NCBI RefSeq assembly: GCF_022414535.1
Contig: NZ_JADWYM010000001.1
Coordinates: 372,001-436,000 of the forward strand
From: Streptomyces sp. MUM 2J
Lineage (GTDB): Bacteria; Actinomycetota; Actinomycetes; Streptomycetales; Streptomycetaceae
DNA: 64,000 nucleotides
Reading direction: 5' to 3'
Shown: piece by piece, positions 38,446 to 46,681 of the stretch
Layout of the letters: each line of letters starts with the position of its first letter
Position numbering within the stretch: the stretch's first letter is position 1
The notes under the pieces: model-generated
The model's input: the letters and a program-made list of their open reading frames with translations, nothing else
The model's database searches: none
Told to the model about the DNA's origin: nothing
Made by a program: the position numbers and the translations under genes

Positions 38446-38787
38446 AGCCCGACCACCCTACGGCCCCGCACTGACAAACGGGTGAGGGTGACGGGTGACC
38501 GGGACGCGGTCCGGACGGAGGGCTTTCAGATGCGACCGGATATGCCTGCCAGGCGATTTCCGGTGATCGACCACCGCCCGGAACAGACCGGGTCGCACGG
38601 CTGTGGCGGTGGGGCGCGTAGGACGGAGCCGACACACCGGGAGGGTCCCGGGGCGGAGACGGCAGCCGGCCGGGATCGCGGAGGAGCCCCCGCCACGGCG
38701 CCGGGAGGGCACCGGGGCGGAAGGCCGGACCCACGGGCGGGGCGGGGGCATGAGGGGGGTGGGGCCGGGCCGTGTCACCGGACGCGG
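38446..38787. other. Intergenic region, no gene seen
   Basis: About 340 bp between the siderophore operon end and the helicase start, both leftward genes. It must carry the helicase promoter. No clear hairpin, operator or small gene was recognised. Confidence 0.5.
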
Positions 38788-39351
38788 TCACAGCACGTTG
38801 CGCAGGGACCGGTCGCGCACCATCAGCGCCGCCCGCTTGGCGGGCAGGTCGACCTCGGCCGCATACCGGAAGCCGGCGCCGAGGAAGGCGGCGACGGAGG
38901 GCGTGTTGCGCAGGTCCGGCTCGGCGACCACGCGGGTGCAGGCGGGACGGCCGTCGAGGACGAGGTCGGCGACCGTACGCAGCAGGATGCGGCCGAGGCC
39001 GCGCCCCCGGTCGGCGGTCTCGCCGAGCAGGAGGTGGACGCCGGCATCCAGGGGGCGGGCGGGATAGTGCCGGGCCAGCGGGTCCAGGTCGGCCCGGTAG
39101 ATCTCCCAGTAGCTCATCGGCGTCCCGTCCAGCACGCCGAGGCACGGGACGCTGTGCCCGGGGCCGTCGAGCTGCGCCCGCAGGTGCGCCTCCGTCACGG
39201 TGTCCGGGCCGGACAGCTCCCAGAACGCGGCGACCGCGGGGTCGTTCATCCAGCGGGCCAGGAGCGCCAGGTCCCGCGCGATCCGGACGGCGACGAGGCG
39301 GAACTCACCTGCGAGGGTGACGGCCGGACCGTGCACCGTCGTCGCGCTCAC
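38788..39351 (-). CDS. IucB/RhbD-like GNAT acyltransferase (siderophore)
   Basis: Acyltransferase of 187 aa of the Acetyltransf_8 group used in hydroxamate siderophore assembly (IucB, RhbD, MbtK). Typical are the opening RDLALLARWMNDPAVAAFWELSGP, the YWEIYRADLDPLARHY strand and the acetyl-CoA loop GLGRILLRTVADLV. It would acylate the N-hydroxy amine of a diamine before condensation. The GTG start overlaps the synthetase stop (GTGA, 39348-39351). It is the last gene of a tightly coupled three-gene operon. Confidence 0.88.
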   Translation of the reverse strand: MSATTVHGPAVTLAGEFRLVAVRIARDLALLARWMNDPAVAAFWELSGPDTVTEAHLRAQLDGPGHSVPCLGVLDGTPMSYWEIYRADLDPLARHYPARPLDAGVHLLLGETADRGRGLGRILLRTVADLVLDGRPACTRVVAEPDLRNTPSVAAFLGAGFRYAAEVDLPAKRAALMVRDRSLRNVL

Positions 39352-41456
39352 GCGTGCAGCGGGTTGGCGATCGTCACGTAGACGGACTGGGTGTCCACCG
39401 GGCCGACGAGTTCGTCCAGCCCCTGCAACCGGGTCAGCAGGTTGGCCTTGCAGCGCAGCACGGGCGATTCCAGCAGCCGGGCCGGCAGGGTGCTGCGCAT
39501 CCGGCCGGGGCCCGAGGCGGCACCGGTGAGGAAGCGGCGGAACGCGGCGAGCAGCAGCCGCTCGCCGGCGATGCCCTGCGCCCCGAAGGCACCGATGAGG
39601 CCGAACACGTTGTTGATCGCGAGGTAGTACGTGAAGCGCTCGTCGGTGACGGCGTCGGGGACGAAGGTGTCGCTCCGCACGCCGATGCCGGGCAGCCGGG
39701 CGTCGAGGTCGGCGCGCCGGGACTCGCGGAAGTAGTAGCCCTGGTTGTCGCGGAAGCGTCCCCCCACGGGCCAGCCGTCGGCGTCCAGCAGGAGCAGCGT
39801 GTTCTGCTGGTGTGCCTCCAGGGCGATCCCGGCCTCGCCGTCCAGCCACAGCACGGGGCGGACGACCTGCTCCAGATAGCGCAGCAACCATTCCGCGGCG
39901 ACGGCGTCGCGGGGGCGCCCGGTGCGGGCGGCCAGCCGGGTGATCGCCTCGGCCAGGCGGGAGCCCGTCCCCCGCCACCCCGGGGAGACGAGACCCGCGA
40001 GACAGGTGACGTCGTCCGCCGGGGCGAAGGGGTTGTGGCGGATCACGATGTCCAGGCCGGGTACCGGGACGCCGTCCTGATCGTCGACCGCGAGCCAGGC
40101 CGGGTCGCGGACGATGTCGAATCCCGGGTGGGCGGCGTGCCACGCGCGGGCCAGGCCGGTGCGCAGCAGCCGATGCACCTCCGTGCCGCGATGCAGTTCC
40201 TTGCGGAGGTTCTCGCGCCGCGAGTTGGTGATGCGCAGGCCGAGGGACAGCTTGAGCATGGCCGGTGCACCGGGCCGGTACACGGTGCGCACCGAGGAGG
40301 TGGGGTGCCACGGTGCGCCGAACGGGCCGAGATCGCGCAGCAGTCCCGCGTCGAGGAGAGCGGCGGTCTCGGGGCGGTGACGGACCTCGCGCCACTGCCA
40401 CGGGTGCAGCGGCAGAGCGGTGGCGCCGTCCTCCAGCGGCAGTCCGGGCCCGGCGAGTCGGGCCGTGAGCTGTTCGGCCGGGACGAGCCGGCCGCGTTCG
40501 GTCCACGCCGAGTCGGCGGCGTGCACGGAGGGGGCCACGGCGATCCAGTGCAGGGGGAAGGATCCGCGCAGCTCCGGGGAGAACGGCCGCTCCTCGGCCT
40601 CCGTGAGACCTTCGCGGCTCTTCGGGGCCGGGTGCAGGGGGTGGCCCAGGAGGAGGGCCTGCTCTGCGGAGAGGAAGCGGTCGGGCCCGTCGGCCGGGTG
40701 CTGCCGGCGGTCGTGGAGGAAGGCGGCGGTCCGGCGGACGGAGTCCGCCACCCGTGCGACGAGGTCGGTGCTGTGGAGGGCCGCGCCCCCGGCGGACCCT
40801 GCCGCGGGGGCCGGCTGCGCGGCCCCGGCGGTCTCCCGGCCCAGCAGGGCGGCGACGGTGACCGCGTCCAGCGGCGCCCTGTGGTCGGGGGCCCCGGCGA
40901 GGGCGGCGGGACCGAAGCGGTGCCAGCCGGTCGGGGACCAGTGATGGACCGGGGCCAGCAGGGTGGCGCCGCTGGCAGGGAGCGGGATGCGCAGCACGCC
41001 GTCGCCGGGGGCGGGCAGGCCGGCCTCGCGCGCCCAGCAGCGGAGCAGGTTCTCCACGGCGGCTGCCTCGGCCGCGGTGCGGGGGTCCGGATGCGCGACC
41101 GCGTCCGGATGCGGCGCTCGGCCGGGGTGCGGCGGCGGGCCGGACGGCGTGGACGGGGTGGACGGCGTGGACGAGCCGGGGCGCCCCGGGGTACCGGGAC
41201 GCTGGACCGTGGCGGCGTGCTCCGGGGCGGGAGGAACGGGCCCGTACGGCTGCTCGTGCCGCGGTGCGAGGGCCCTCCGCTGCCGGGGCACGGTGCTGCC
41301 CTCGGGCGCGGACGGGTCCTGCCCGGCACCGGTCTGCGGGGGCGACGGCACCGGCGAGACCTCCGGGGGCTCCGGGGGCTCCGGGGGCCGAGTCTGCGGG
41401 GCAGCGGCGGGGGCCGCTGGGCGCGGGTCGCCGGCGGTGTGGGGGATGGGGTTCAC
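39348..41456 (-). CDS. NRPS-independent siderophore (NIS) synthetase, IucA/IucC family
   Basis: Enzyme of 702 aa that adenylates a carboxylate such as citrate and joins it to an amine or hydroxylamine. A Pro/Ser/Thr-rich head (~1-135, with PPEPPEPPE and PSTPSTPS repeats) precedes the IucA/IucC core. Conserved NIS motifs are intact: LGHPLHPAPKSREGL, KLSLGLRITNSRREN and ALEAHQQNTLLLL. The FhuF-like C-terminal domain ends the protein. The GTG start overlaps the upstream aminotransferase stop (GTGA, 41453-41456) and its own stop overlaps the acyltransferase start. The NIS type (A, B or C) cannot be assigned by eye. Confidence 0.92.
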   Translation of the reverse strand: MNPIPHTAGDPRPAAPAAAPQTRPPEPPEPPEVSPVPSPPQTGAGQDPSAPEGSTVPRQRRALAPRHEQPYGPVPPAPEHAATVQRPGTPGRPGSSTPSTPSTPSGPPPHPGRAPHPDAVAHPDPRTAAEAAAVENLLRCWAREAGLPAPGDGVLRIPLPASGATLLAPVHHWSPTGWHRFGPAALAGAPDHRAPLDAVTVAALLGRETAGAAQPAPAAGSAGGAALHSTDLVARVADSVRRTAAFLHDRRQHPADGPDRFLSAEQALLLGHPLHPAPKSREGLTEAEERPFSPELRGSFPLHWIAVAPSVHAADSAWTERGRLVPAEQLTARLAGPGLPLEDGATALPLHPWQWREVRHRPETAALLDAGLLRDLGPFGAPWHPTSSVRTVYRPGAPAMLKLSLGLRITNSRRENLRKELHRGTEVHRLLRTGLARAWHAAHPGFDIVRDPAWLAVDDQDGVPVPGLDIVIRHNPFAPADDVTCLAGLVSPGWRGTGSRLAEAITRLAARTGRPRDAVAAEWLLRYLEQVVRPVLWLDGEAGIALEAHQQNTLLLLDADGWPVGGRFRDNQGYYFRESRRADLDARLPGIGVRSDTFVPDAVTDERFTYYLAINNVFGLIGAFGAQGIAGERLLLAAFRRFLTGAASGPGRMRSTLPARLLESPVLRCKANLLTRLQGLDELVGPVDTQSVYVTIANPLHA

Positions 41457-42958
41457 GGCGATTCCTGAGCGGTGGGGCGCGGGGCGGGGGTGCGTGGCAC
41501 GGGGGTGCGGCCGGCGGGGACAACCGGCCCGGCCGGACCGGCGGGCCCGGTGCCGTCGCCGGGCTTCCGTGCCACTGCCTCCAGTGCGTCGGCCAGCCGG
41601 TCCACGACGGCCGCGGCCTGCTCGTCGGTGATCGTCAGTGGTGGGAGGAGTCGCACGACGCCACCGTGCCGGCCCCCGACGCCCACGATCAGGCCGCGGC
41701 GCAGGCATTCGCGCTGCACGGCGGCAGCGAGTCCGGGCGCGGGGGGTGGGGGTGCGGGAGCGCCCGCCGGTTCCGGCGGCCGCGTGCCGTCGCCGTCCCC
41801 CGTCCGGCCCTTCGGCCCCGTCGGATCCTCCTCCCCCGTGCCCCGCGCTCCCCCGCGGCTGCCGCCCTCCGGCTGCACCAGTTCCAGGCCGATCATCAGG
41901 CCCCTTCCCCGTACGTCCCCGACGCAGGGGATCTCGGCGGCGATGCCGTGGAGGCGGGACAGTATGCGGGCCCCGAGTGCCGCCGCCCGCTCGGGCAGGC
42001 GGTGTTCGCGGACGTACGCCAGGGTCGCCGTGCCCGCGGCCATGGCGAGCTGGTTGCCACGGACATGACCGGTGGTCGCGTCGGACGGCCCGGGGTCGAG
42101 GTCGTCGCGGTGGACGACGACGGACAGCGGGAGGCTGCCGCCGATGGCCTTGGACATGACCATGACGTCAGGGGTGACTCCGCTGTGCTGTACGGCCCAG
42201 AAGGCCCCGGTGCGGCCGACGCCCGTCCGGATCTCGTCTGCGACGAGCGGAAGGGAGCGGTCGGCGGTGATCTGCCGGATGCGCCGCAGCCAGGTGTCCG
42301 GCGCGGGGACGACACCGCCCGGACCCTGCACGGCCTCCACGATCAGACCGGCCGGCTCGGGCAGACCGGACAGGGGGTCGTCGAGGAGCGACTCGGTCCA
42401 GCGGGCCGCGAGTTCGGCGCCCCGGGGTCCGCCGACGCCGAACGGACAGCGGTAGTCCTGCGGGTACGGCAGCCGGGTCACGTCCGCTTCGGGAACCGTC
42501 CGCCCGGCGTCGGCGGGGGCCGTCCCGTGCCGGGCGCCGGTGAAGGCCAGGATGCCGGGTCGGCCGGTGGCCGTACGGACGAGCCGGAGCGCGGCGGCGA
42601 CGGCGTCCCGACCGGCCGGGCCGCAGAACTGCACGCGCGCGTGACGGGCCAGTCCGGGGGGAAGGGTGCGCACCAGTTCGGTGACGAACGCGTCCTCGAC
42701 CGGGGTCACCACGTCGAGGACGTGCAGGGGCGCGCCGGAGTCCAGGACCTTGCGGACGGCTTCCAGGACGACGGGGTGGTTGTGCCCGAGGGCGAGCGTG
42801 CCGGCCCCGGAGAGGCAGTCCAGGTAGCGGCGGCCGTCCGCGCCCTCGATGGTCAGCCCCCGCGCCCGCACCGGCACGATCGGCAGGGAGCGCGCATAGG
42901 TGCGGGCCCCCGCCTCGCGCCCCGGTTGGCGTCGCGGGATCCCCTCGGTCACGACCAC
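41453..42958 (-). CDS. Class III aminotransferase, diaminobutyrate-aminotransferase-like
   Basis: PLP enzyme of 501 aa. The Schiff-base lysine is in VMVMSKAIGGSLPLS, with the PLP-binding region DEIRTGVGRTGAF before it and GHVRGNQLAMAAG after. Most similar in layout to EctB/RhbA-type L-2,4-diaminobutyrate:2-oxoglutarate aminotransferases, which feed siderophore diamines. An unusual ~45-residue Gly/Pro-rich insert (about 365-410) interrupts the small domain. GTG 42958 is preceded by the RBS GGGAGGAGAG. First gene of the siderophore operon. Confidence 0.88.
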   Translation of the reverse strand: MVVTEGIPRRQPGREAGARTYARSLPIVPVRARGLTIEGADGRRYLDCLSGAGTLALGHNHPVVLEAVRKVLDSGAPLHVLDVVTPVEDAFVTELVRTLPPGLARHARVQFCGPAGRDAVAAALRLVRTATGRPGILAFTGARHGTAPADAGRTVPEADVTRLPYPQDYRCPFGVGGPRGAELAARWTESLLDDPLSGLPEPAGLIVEAVQGPGGVVPAPDTWLRRIRQITADRSLPLVADEIRTGVGRTGAFWAVQHSGVTPDVMVMSKAIGGSLPLSVVVHRDDLDPGPSDATTGHVRGNQLAMAAGTATLAYVREHRLPERAAALGARILSRLHGIAAEIPCVGDVRGRGLMIGLELVQPEGGSRGGARGTGEEDPTGPKGRTGDGDGTRPPEPAGAPAPPPPAPGLAAAVQRECLRRGLIVGVGGRHGGVVRLLPPLTITDEQAAAVVDRLADALEAVARKPGDGTGPAGPAGPVVPAGRTPVPRTPAPRPTAQESP

Positions 42959-43637
42959 GACTCACTCTCCTCCCGCCGCACGGCACGGCCCCCACCGCGT
43001 CCGCGCCGTCCGCGGACCCCACCGCTACCAACCACGCACCGCCGTCCGGGTTACGGGTTGCGGTGAGATCCGTGTGCCGCCGCGGGGCACGCACCCTGCC
43101 TCGCGCCCGCGCGGAGCGCGGGCGCCTCGGCGCGGGGTGTGGTGGATGCTCCCCCGTTGCACGGCGACCGAGGGGATGCCCCTCCGCACGAGGTCGCGGG
43201 AGATGTGCCCGGACGGAGACCGCGGAGGACGCCCCGGCACCGCACGGGAGATCCACCATCCGCACCCGGGCGAGCCGTTGAGGGGACCGTGTCGCGTCGC
43301 CTCCCCTGCACTCGTCGGCGGTTCCTCGCCATCACGGCGCGTCGGCCCGGCCGCGGGCGACGTGTGCGGGCGATCGGTCCCCGACCCTGCCGTGGAGCCG
43401 GGTGGGCCGGTCCGCTCCCTTCGGGCCGCCACGAGCCGCCGGCGCAGGGGTGGCCCGAACCCCGCCGTCGCCGCCGCCGTCGCCGCCGGTGACGGGGACC
43501 GGGTGAGCCGCTCCCCCGGCGTCGCCCGGGCGGTGGGCTGTAGCCGAACCGTTGCTGTTCGGCCGGTGGCCTCCCACAGCCGCCGCATAGTGTGTACTGC
43601 CGTTCCAACGTCGTTCGTTCCAGGGGGAGTCCAGACC
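42959..43637. promoter_or_regulatory. Divergent intergenic region, siderophore operon / lipoprotein protease
   Basis: About 680 bp between divergent starts. No DmdR/IdeR-type iron box (TTAGGTTAGG...) or Zur box was found by eye. A GC-rich stem-loop sits at 43103-43125. Open frames here are Arg/Gly-rich, without RBSs, and are treated as noncoding. Confidence 0.5.
43103..43125. repeat. Stem-loop of unknown role in the siderophore upstream region
   Basis: GCGCCCGCGC pairs perfectly with GCGCGGGCGC around a 3-nt loop. It lies about 145 bp upstream of the siderophore operon start on the minus strand and far from any gene end, so it is not an obvious terminator. Confidence 0.5.
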
Positions 43638-44864
43638 ATGCGATCCATACGTCCGTCGTTCACCGCACGCCGGGAACGGGGGGTACGCCGCCCGAACCCG
43701 CCACGGATCGCGGCAGTTGCGCTCGTCTCGGCGCTCGCCCTCACCGCGACCGCCTGCGGGTCGGACGACGACACGAACGCGGACGACCGGGCCTCCGCTC
43801 CGGCCGTCGCGGGGGGCGACGGAAAGATCACCATCCCGGACGACATCAAGGACCGGCTCAAGCAGCACGGGATCGATCTCGACAAGTGGAAGAACGGCGC
43901 CTGGAAGAACTGGGACAAGGACGACTGGCTGCGCGAGGCGAAGGACTTCGTCAACCCGATCATCAAGGGCCTGTGGGACCCGGACCGGATGCGCACCGCC
44001 GACGACCCCGACAAGGGGGTCGACGACGGTGACCTCGCCGGCGACCAGGGGGTGACGGACCCGGAGCCCGCTCCCGTCCGGGCGAAGGCCGTGCCCCCGA
44101 CGTACCACGCACACGCCGCCGAGGCCGGCAAGGTGTTCTTCGACTCGCCCAAGGGCACGAAGGTGTGTTCGGCGACGGTGGTGCAGGACCCCGCCCACCC
44201 GGGCAAGTCCGACCTGGTGTGGACGGCGGGCCACTGCGTGCACGCCGGCAGGCAGGGTGGCTGGTACCGCAACATCGCGTTCGTGCCGTCGTACAACGAC
44301 GCGGGCCGGTCGGTCGGCCAGTTGCGGAACGCCACCCGGGAGCAGGCCTCGCCGTACGGCGTCTGGTGGGGTGACTGGGTGCAGACCTCCGACCAGTGGA
44401 TCGAGCAGGGCGGGGAGAGCGGCGGTGACGGGGCGCCGTACGACTTCGCGGTGATCCATGTGACGCCGGAGGAGGGCAACGGCGGCAGGTCCCTGGAGGA
44501 GACGGTGGGTTCGGCACTGCCGGTGGACTTCCAGGCCCCGGCGGCGAGCAGGATCCGGAGCATCGCCGCGACCGGCTACCCGGCGGCGCCCCCGTACGAC
44601 GGGCAGAAGCTCTACCAGTGCGAGGACCGTCCCGGCCGGCTGTCGGTCGACGCCGCGGATCCGACGATGTACCGCATCGGCTGCACCATGACCGGCGGTT
44701 CCTCCGGCGGCGGCTGGGTCGCGACGGGCGCCGACGGCAAGCCGGCCCTCGTGTCCAACACGTCGATCGGTCCGGTCAGTTCGGGCTGGCTGGCCGGACC
44801 TCGGCTGGGCGAGGTGGCCAAGGCCGTGTACGACGAGGTGAGCAGGAAGTTCGCCGGCCGGTGA
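43638..44864 (+). CDS. Secreted/lipoprotein trypsin-like serine protease with acidic linker
   Basis: Protein of 408 aa. A basic head and hydrophobic segment end at TATAC, with C40 as possible lipidation site, so it may be a lipoprotein. Residues ~60-150 are a charged Trp/Lys/Asp-rich region (DIKDRLKQHGIDLDKWKNGAWKNWDKDDW quoted in parts) not seen in simple proteases. The S1-like catalytic domain follows with H199 (WTAGHC), D269 (YDFAVIHV) and S356 (GSSGGG). ATG 43638 has the RBS ggggag. Divergent from the siderophore operon; substrate unknown. Confidence 0.86.
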   Translation: MRSIRPSFTARRERGVRRPNPPRIAAVALVSALALTATACGSDDDTNADDRASAPAVAGGDGKITIPDDIKDRLKQHGIDLDKWKNGAWKNWDKDDWLREAKDFVNPIIKGLWDPDRMRTADDPDKGVDDGDLAGDQGVTDPEPAPVRAKAVPPTYHAHAAEAGKVFFDSPKGTKVCSATVVQDPAHPGKSDLVWTAGHCVHAGRQGGWYRNIAFVPSYNDAGRSVGQLRNATREQASPYGVWWGDWVQTSDQWIEQGGESGGDGAPYDFAVIHVTPEEGNGGRSLEETVGSALPVDFQAPAASRIRSIAATGYPAAPPYDGQKLYQCEDRPGRLSVDAADPTMYRIGCTMTGGSSGGGWVATGADGKPALVSNTSIGPVSSGWLAGPRLGEVAKAVYDEVSRKFAGR

Positions 44865-45004
44865 CAGCGGTGCCCCGGCGGGCGGCGGCGGGTCGGCCGA
44901 AGGCGTCTCACGCGGCCCTCACCGCCCGCCGCGCGGGCCGATCCCACGCGCAGTCCCCGGGTCGCGCACAAGGGGACGCGCTCACGACGGGGAACGGCAT
45001 GACG

Positions 45005-45040
45005 AGGGCCCGCCCCCGCGGTGAAGCGGGGGCGGGCCCT
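45005..45040. terminator. 15-bp hairpin, bidirectional terminator
   Basis: Perfect 15-bp stem (45005-45019 with 45026-45040) and a 6-nt loop, between the convergent protease and hflX genes. Confidence 0.85.
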
Positions 45041-45053
45041 TGCCGGTGGTGGG

Positions 45054-46547
45054 TCAGGCGAGCGGGGCCAGGGCGTAGGGCGCCAGGTCCGCCGCCAGTT
45101 CCTCGTGCACCCGCGCCTTGAGCAGCGTGCCCTCCGCCGTGTGCTCCGCGGAGATCACCTCGCCCTCGTCGTGGGCGCGGGCGACCAGCCTGCCGTGCGT
45201 GTACGGCACGAGCGCCTCGATCTCGACGGCCGGGCGGGGCAGCTCGTTGTCGATCAGCGCGAGCAGCTCGGCGATGCCCTGTCCGGTGCGGGCCGAGACC
45301 GCCAGGGACCGCTTCTCGATCCGCAGCATCCGCTGGAGCACCAGCGGGTCGGCCGCGTCCGCCTTGTTGATCACGACGATCTCGGGCACGTCGGTGGCGC
45401 CGACGTCCCTGATCACCTCGCGCACGGCCGCCAGCTGCTCCTCCGGGTCGGGGTGGGAGCCGTCCACCACGTGCAGGATCAGATCGGACTCCCCGACCTC
45501 CTCCATGGTGGAGCGGAACGCCTCGACCAGGTGGTGCGGCAGGTGCCGGACGAAGCCGACGGTGTCGGTCAGGGTGTACAGCCGGCCGCTCGGGGTCTCG
45601 GCACGGCGCACGGTCGGGTCGAGGGTCGCGAACAGGGCGTTCTCGACGAGCACGCCCGCGCCGGTGAGCCGGTTGAGCAGGGAGGACTTGCCGGCGTTGG
45701 TGTAGCCCGCGATGGCCACGGACGGCACCTTGTGGCGCTTGCGCTCCTTGCGCTTGACGTCGCGGCCGGTCTTCATGTCCGCGATCTCCCGGCGCAGCTT
45801 CGCCATCTTCTCGCGGATCCGCCGCCGGTCCGTCTCGATCTTGGTCTCACCGGGCCCACGGGTGGCGAGGCCGCCGCCCTTCCCGCCGCCCATCTGCCGG
45901 GACAGCGACTGACCCCAGCCGCGCAGCCGCGGCAGCATGTACTGCATCTGCGCGAGCGCGACCTGCGCCTTGCCCTCGCGGGACTTGGCGTGCTGGGCGA
46001 AGATGTCCAGAATCAGGGCCGTCCGGTCGATGACCTTGACCTTGACGACGTCCTCAAGGTGAATGAGCTGGCCGGGGCTGAGTTCCCCGTCGCAGATGAC
46101 GGTGTCGGCACCCGAGTCGAGGACGATGTCACGCAGTTCGACGGCCTTGCCGGAGCCGATGTACGTCGCGGCGTCCGGCTTGTCGCGGCGCTGGATCACT
46201 CCGTCGAGGACGAGGGCGCCCGCGGTCTCCGCGAGGGCGGCCAGCTCGGCGAGCGAGTTCTCGGCGTCCTGCACGGTGCCCGAGGTCCACACGCCGACGA
46301 GCACGACCCGCTCCAGCCTCAGCTGTCGGTACTCGACCTCGGTGACGTCCTCGAGTTCGGTGGACAGGCCCGCCACGCGGCGGAGTGCCGCGCGTTCGGA
46401 GCGGTCGAACTGGTCGCCGTCCCGCTCGCCGTCGATCGCGTGGCTCCAGGCGACGTCCTCTTCCATCAGGGCATCGGCCCGAAGGCCCTCGGGGTAGTCG
46501 TGCGCGAGGCGCTTGGTGTCCTGGGAAGGGGAAGAAGTGGAGGTCAT
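45054..46547 (-). CDS. hflX: GTPase HflX
   Basis: Ribosome-associated GTPase of 497 aa that splits stalled or hibernating 70S ribosomes. The N-terminal HflX domain includes the glycine-rich linker (MGGGKGGGLATRGPGETKIETDRR). The G domain has G1 GYTNAGKSS at 281-289, G3 DTVGF starting at 328 and G4 NKAD at 394-397. ATG 46547 is preceded by AAGGA. A ~50-residue N-terminal extension compared with E. coli is usual in actinobacteria. Confidence 0.95.
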   Translation of the reverse strand: MTSTSSPSQDTKRLAHDYPEGLRADALMEEDVAWSHAIDGERDGDQFDRSERAALRRVAGLSTELEDVTEVEYRQLRLERVVLVGVWTSGTVQDAENSLAELAALAETAGALVLDGVIQRRDKPDAATYIGSGKAVELRDIVLDSGADTVICDGELSPGQLIHLEDVVKVKVIDRTALILDIFAQHAKSREGKAQVALAQMQYMLPRLRGWGQSLSRQMGGGKGGGLATRGPGETKIETDRRRIREKMAKLRREIADMKTGRDVKRKERKRHKVPSVAIAGYTNAGKSSLLNRLTGAGVLVENALFATLDPTVRRAETPSGRLYTLTDTVGFVRHLPHHLVEAFRSTMEEVGESDLILHVVDGSHPDPEEQLAAVREVIRDVGATDVPEIVVINKADAADPLVLQRMLRIEKRSLAVSARTGQGIAELLALIDNELPRPAVEIEALVPYTHGRLVARAHDEGEVISAEHTAEGTLLKARVHEELAADLAPYALAPLA

Positions 46548-46681
46548 TGGGTCCTTACGTCGATGGGAATCCGTCTGTGGCGGTCATGGTGAACAACGCA
46601 CGAGCATCCCGGGAGATTCCCGCGGCCCGTGGCGCGCCGGCCTGACGATGGTCGCACGGCGCGGCCTGTCCCGTCACCGTC

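Noticed and set aside
43051..43608. Minus-strand frame of 185 codons in the siderophore upstream region
   Set aside because: Arg/Gly/Pro-rich with no RBS and no recognisable domain.
42959..43637. Iron-box search upstream of the siderophore operon
   Set aside because: No TTAGGTTAGG-type site on either strand by eye; not reported as a feature.
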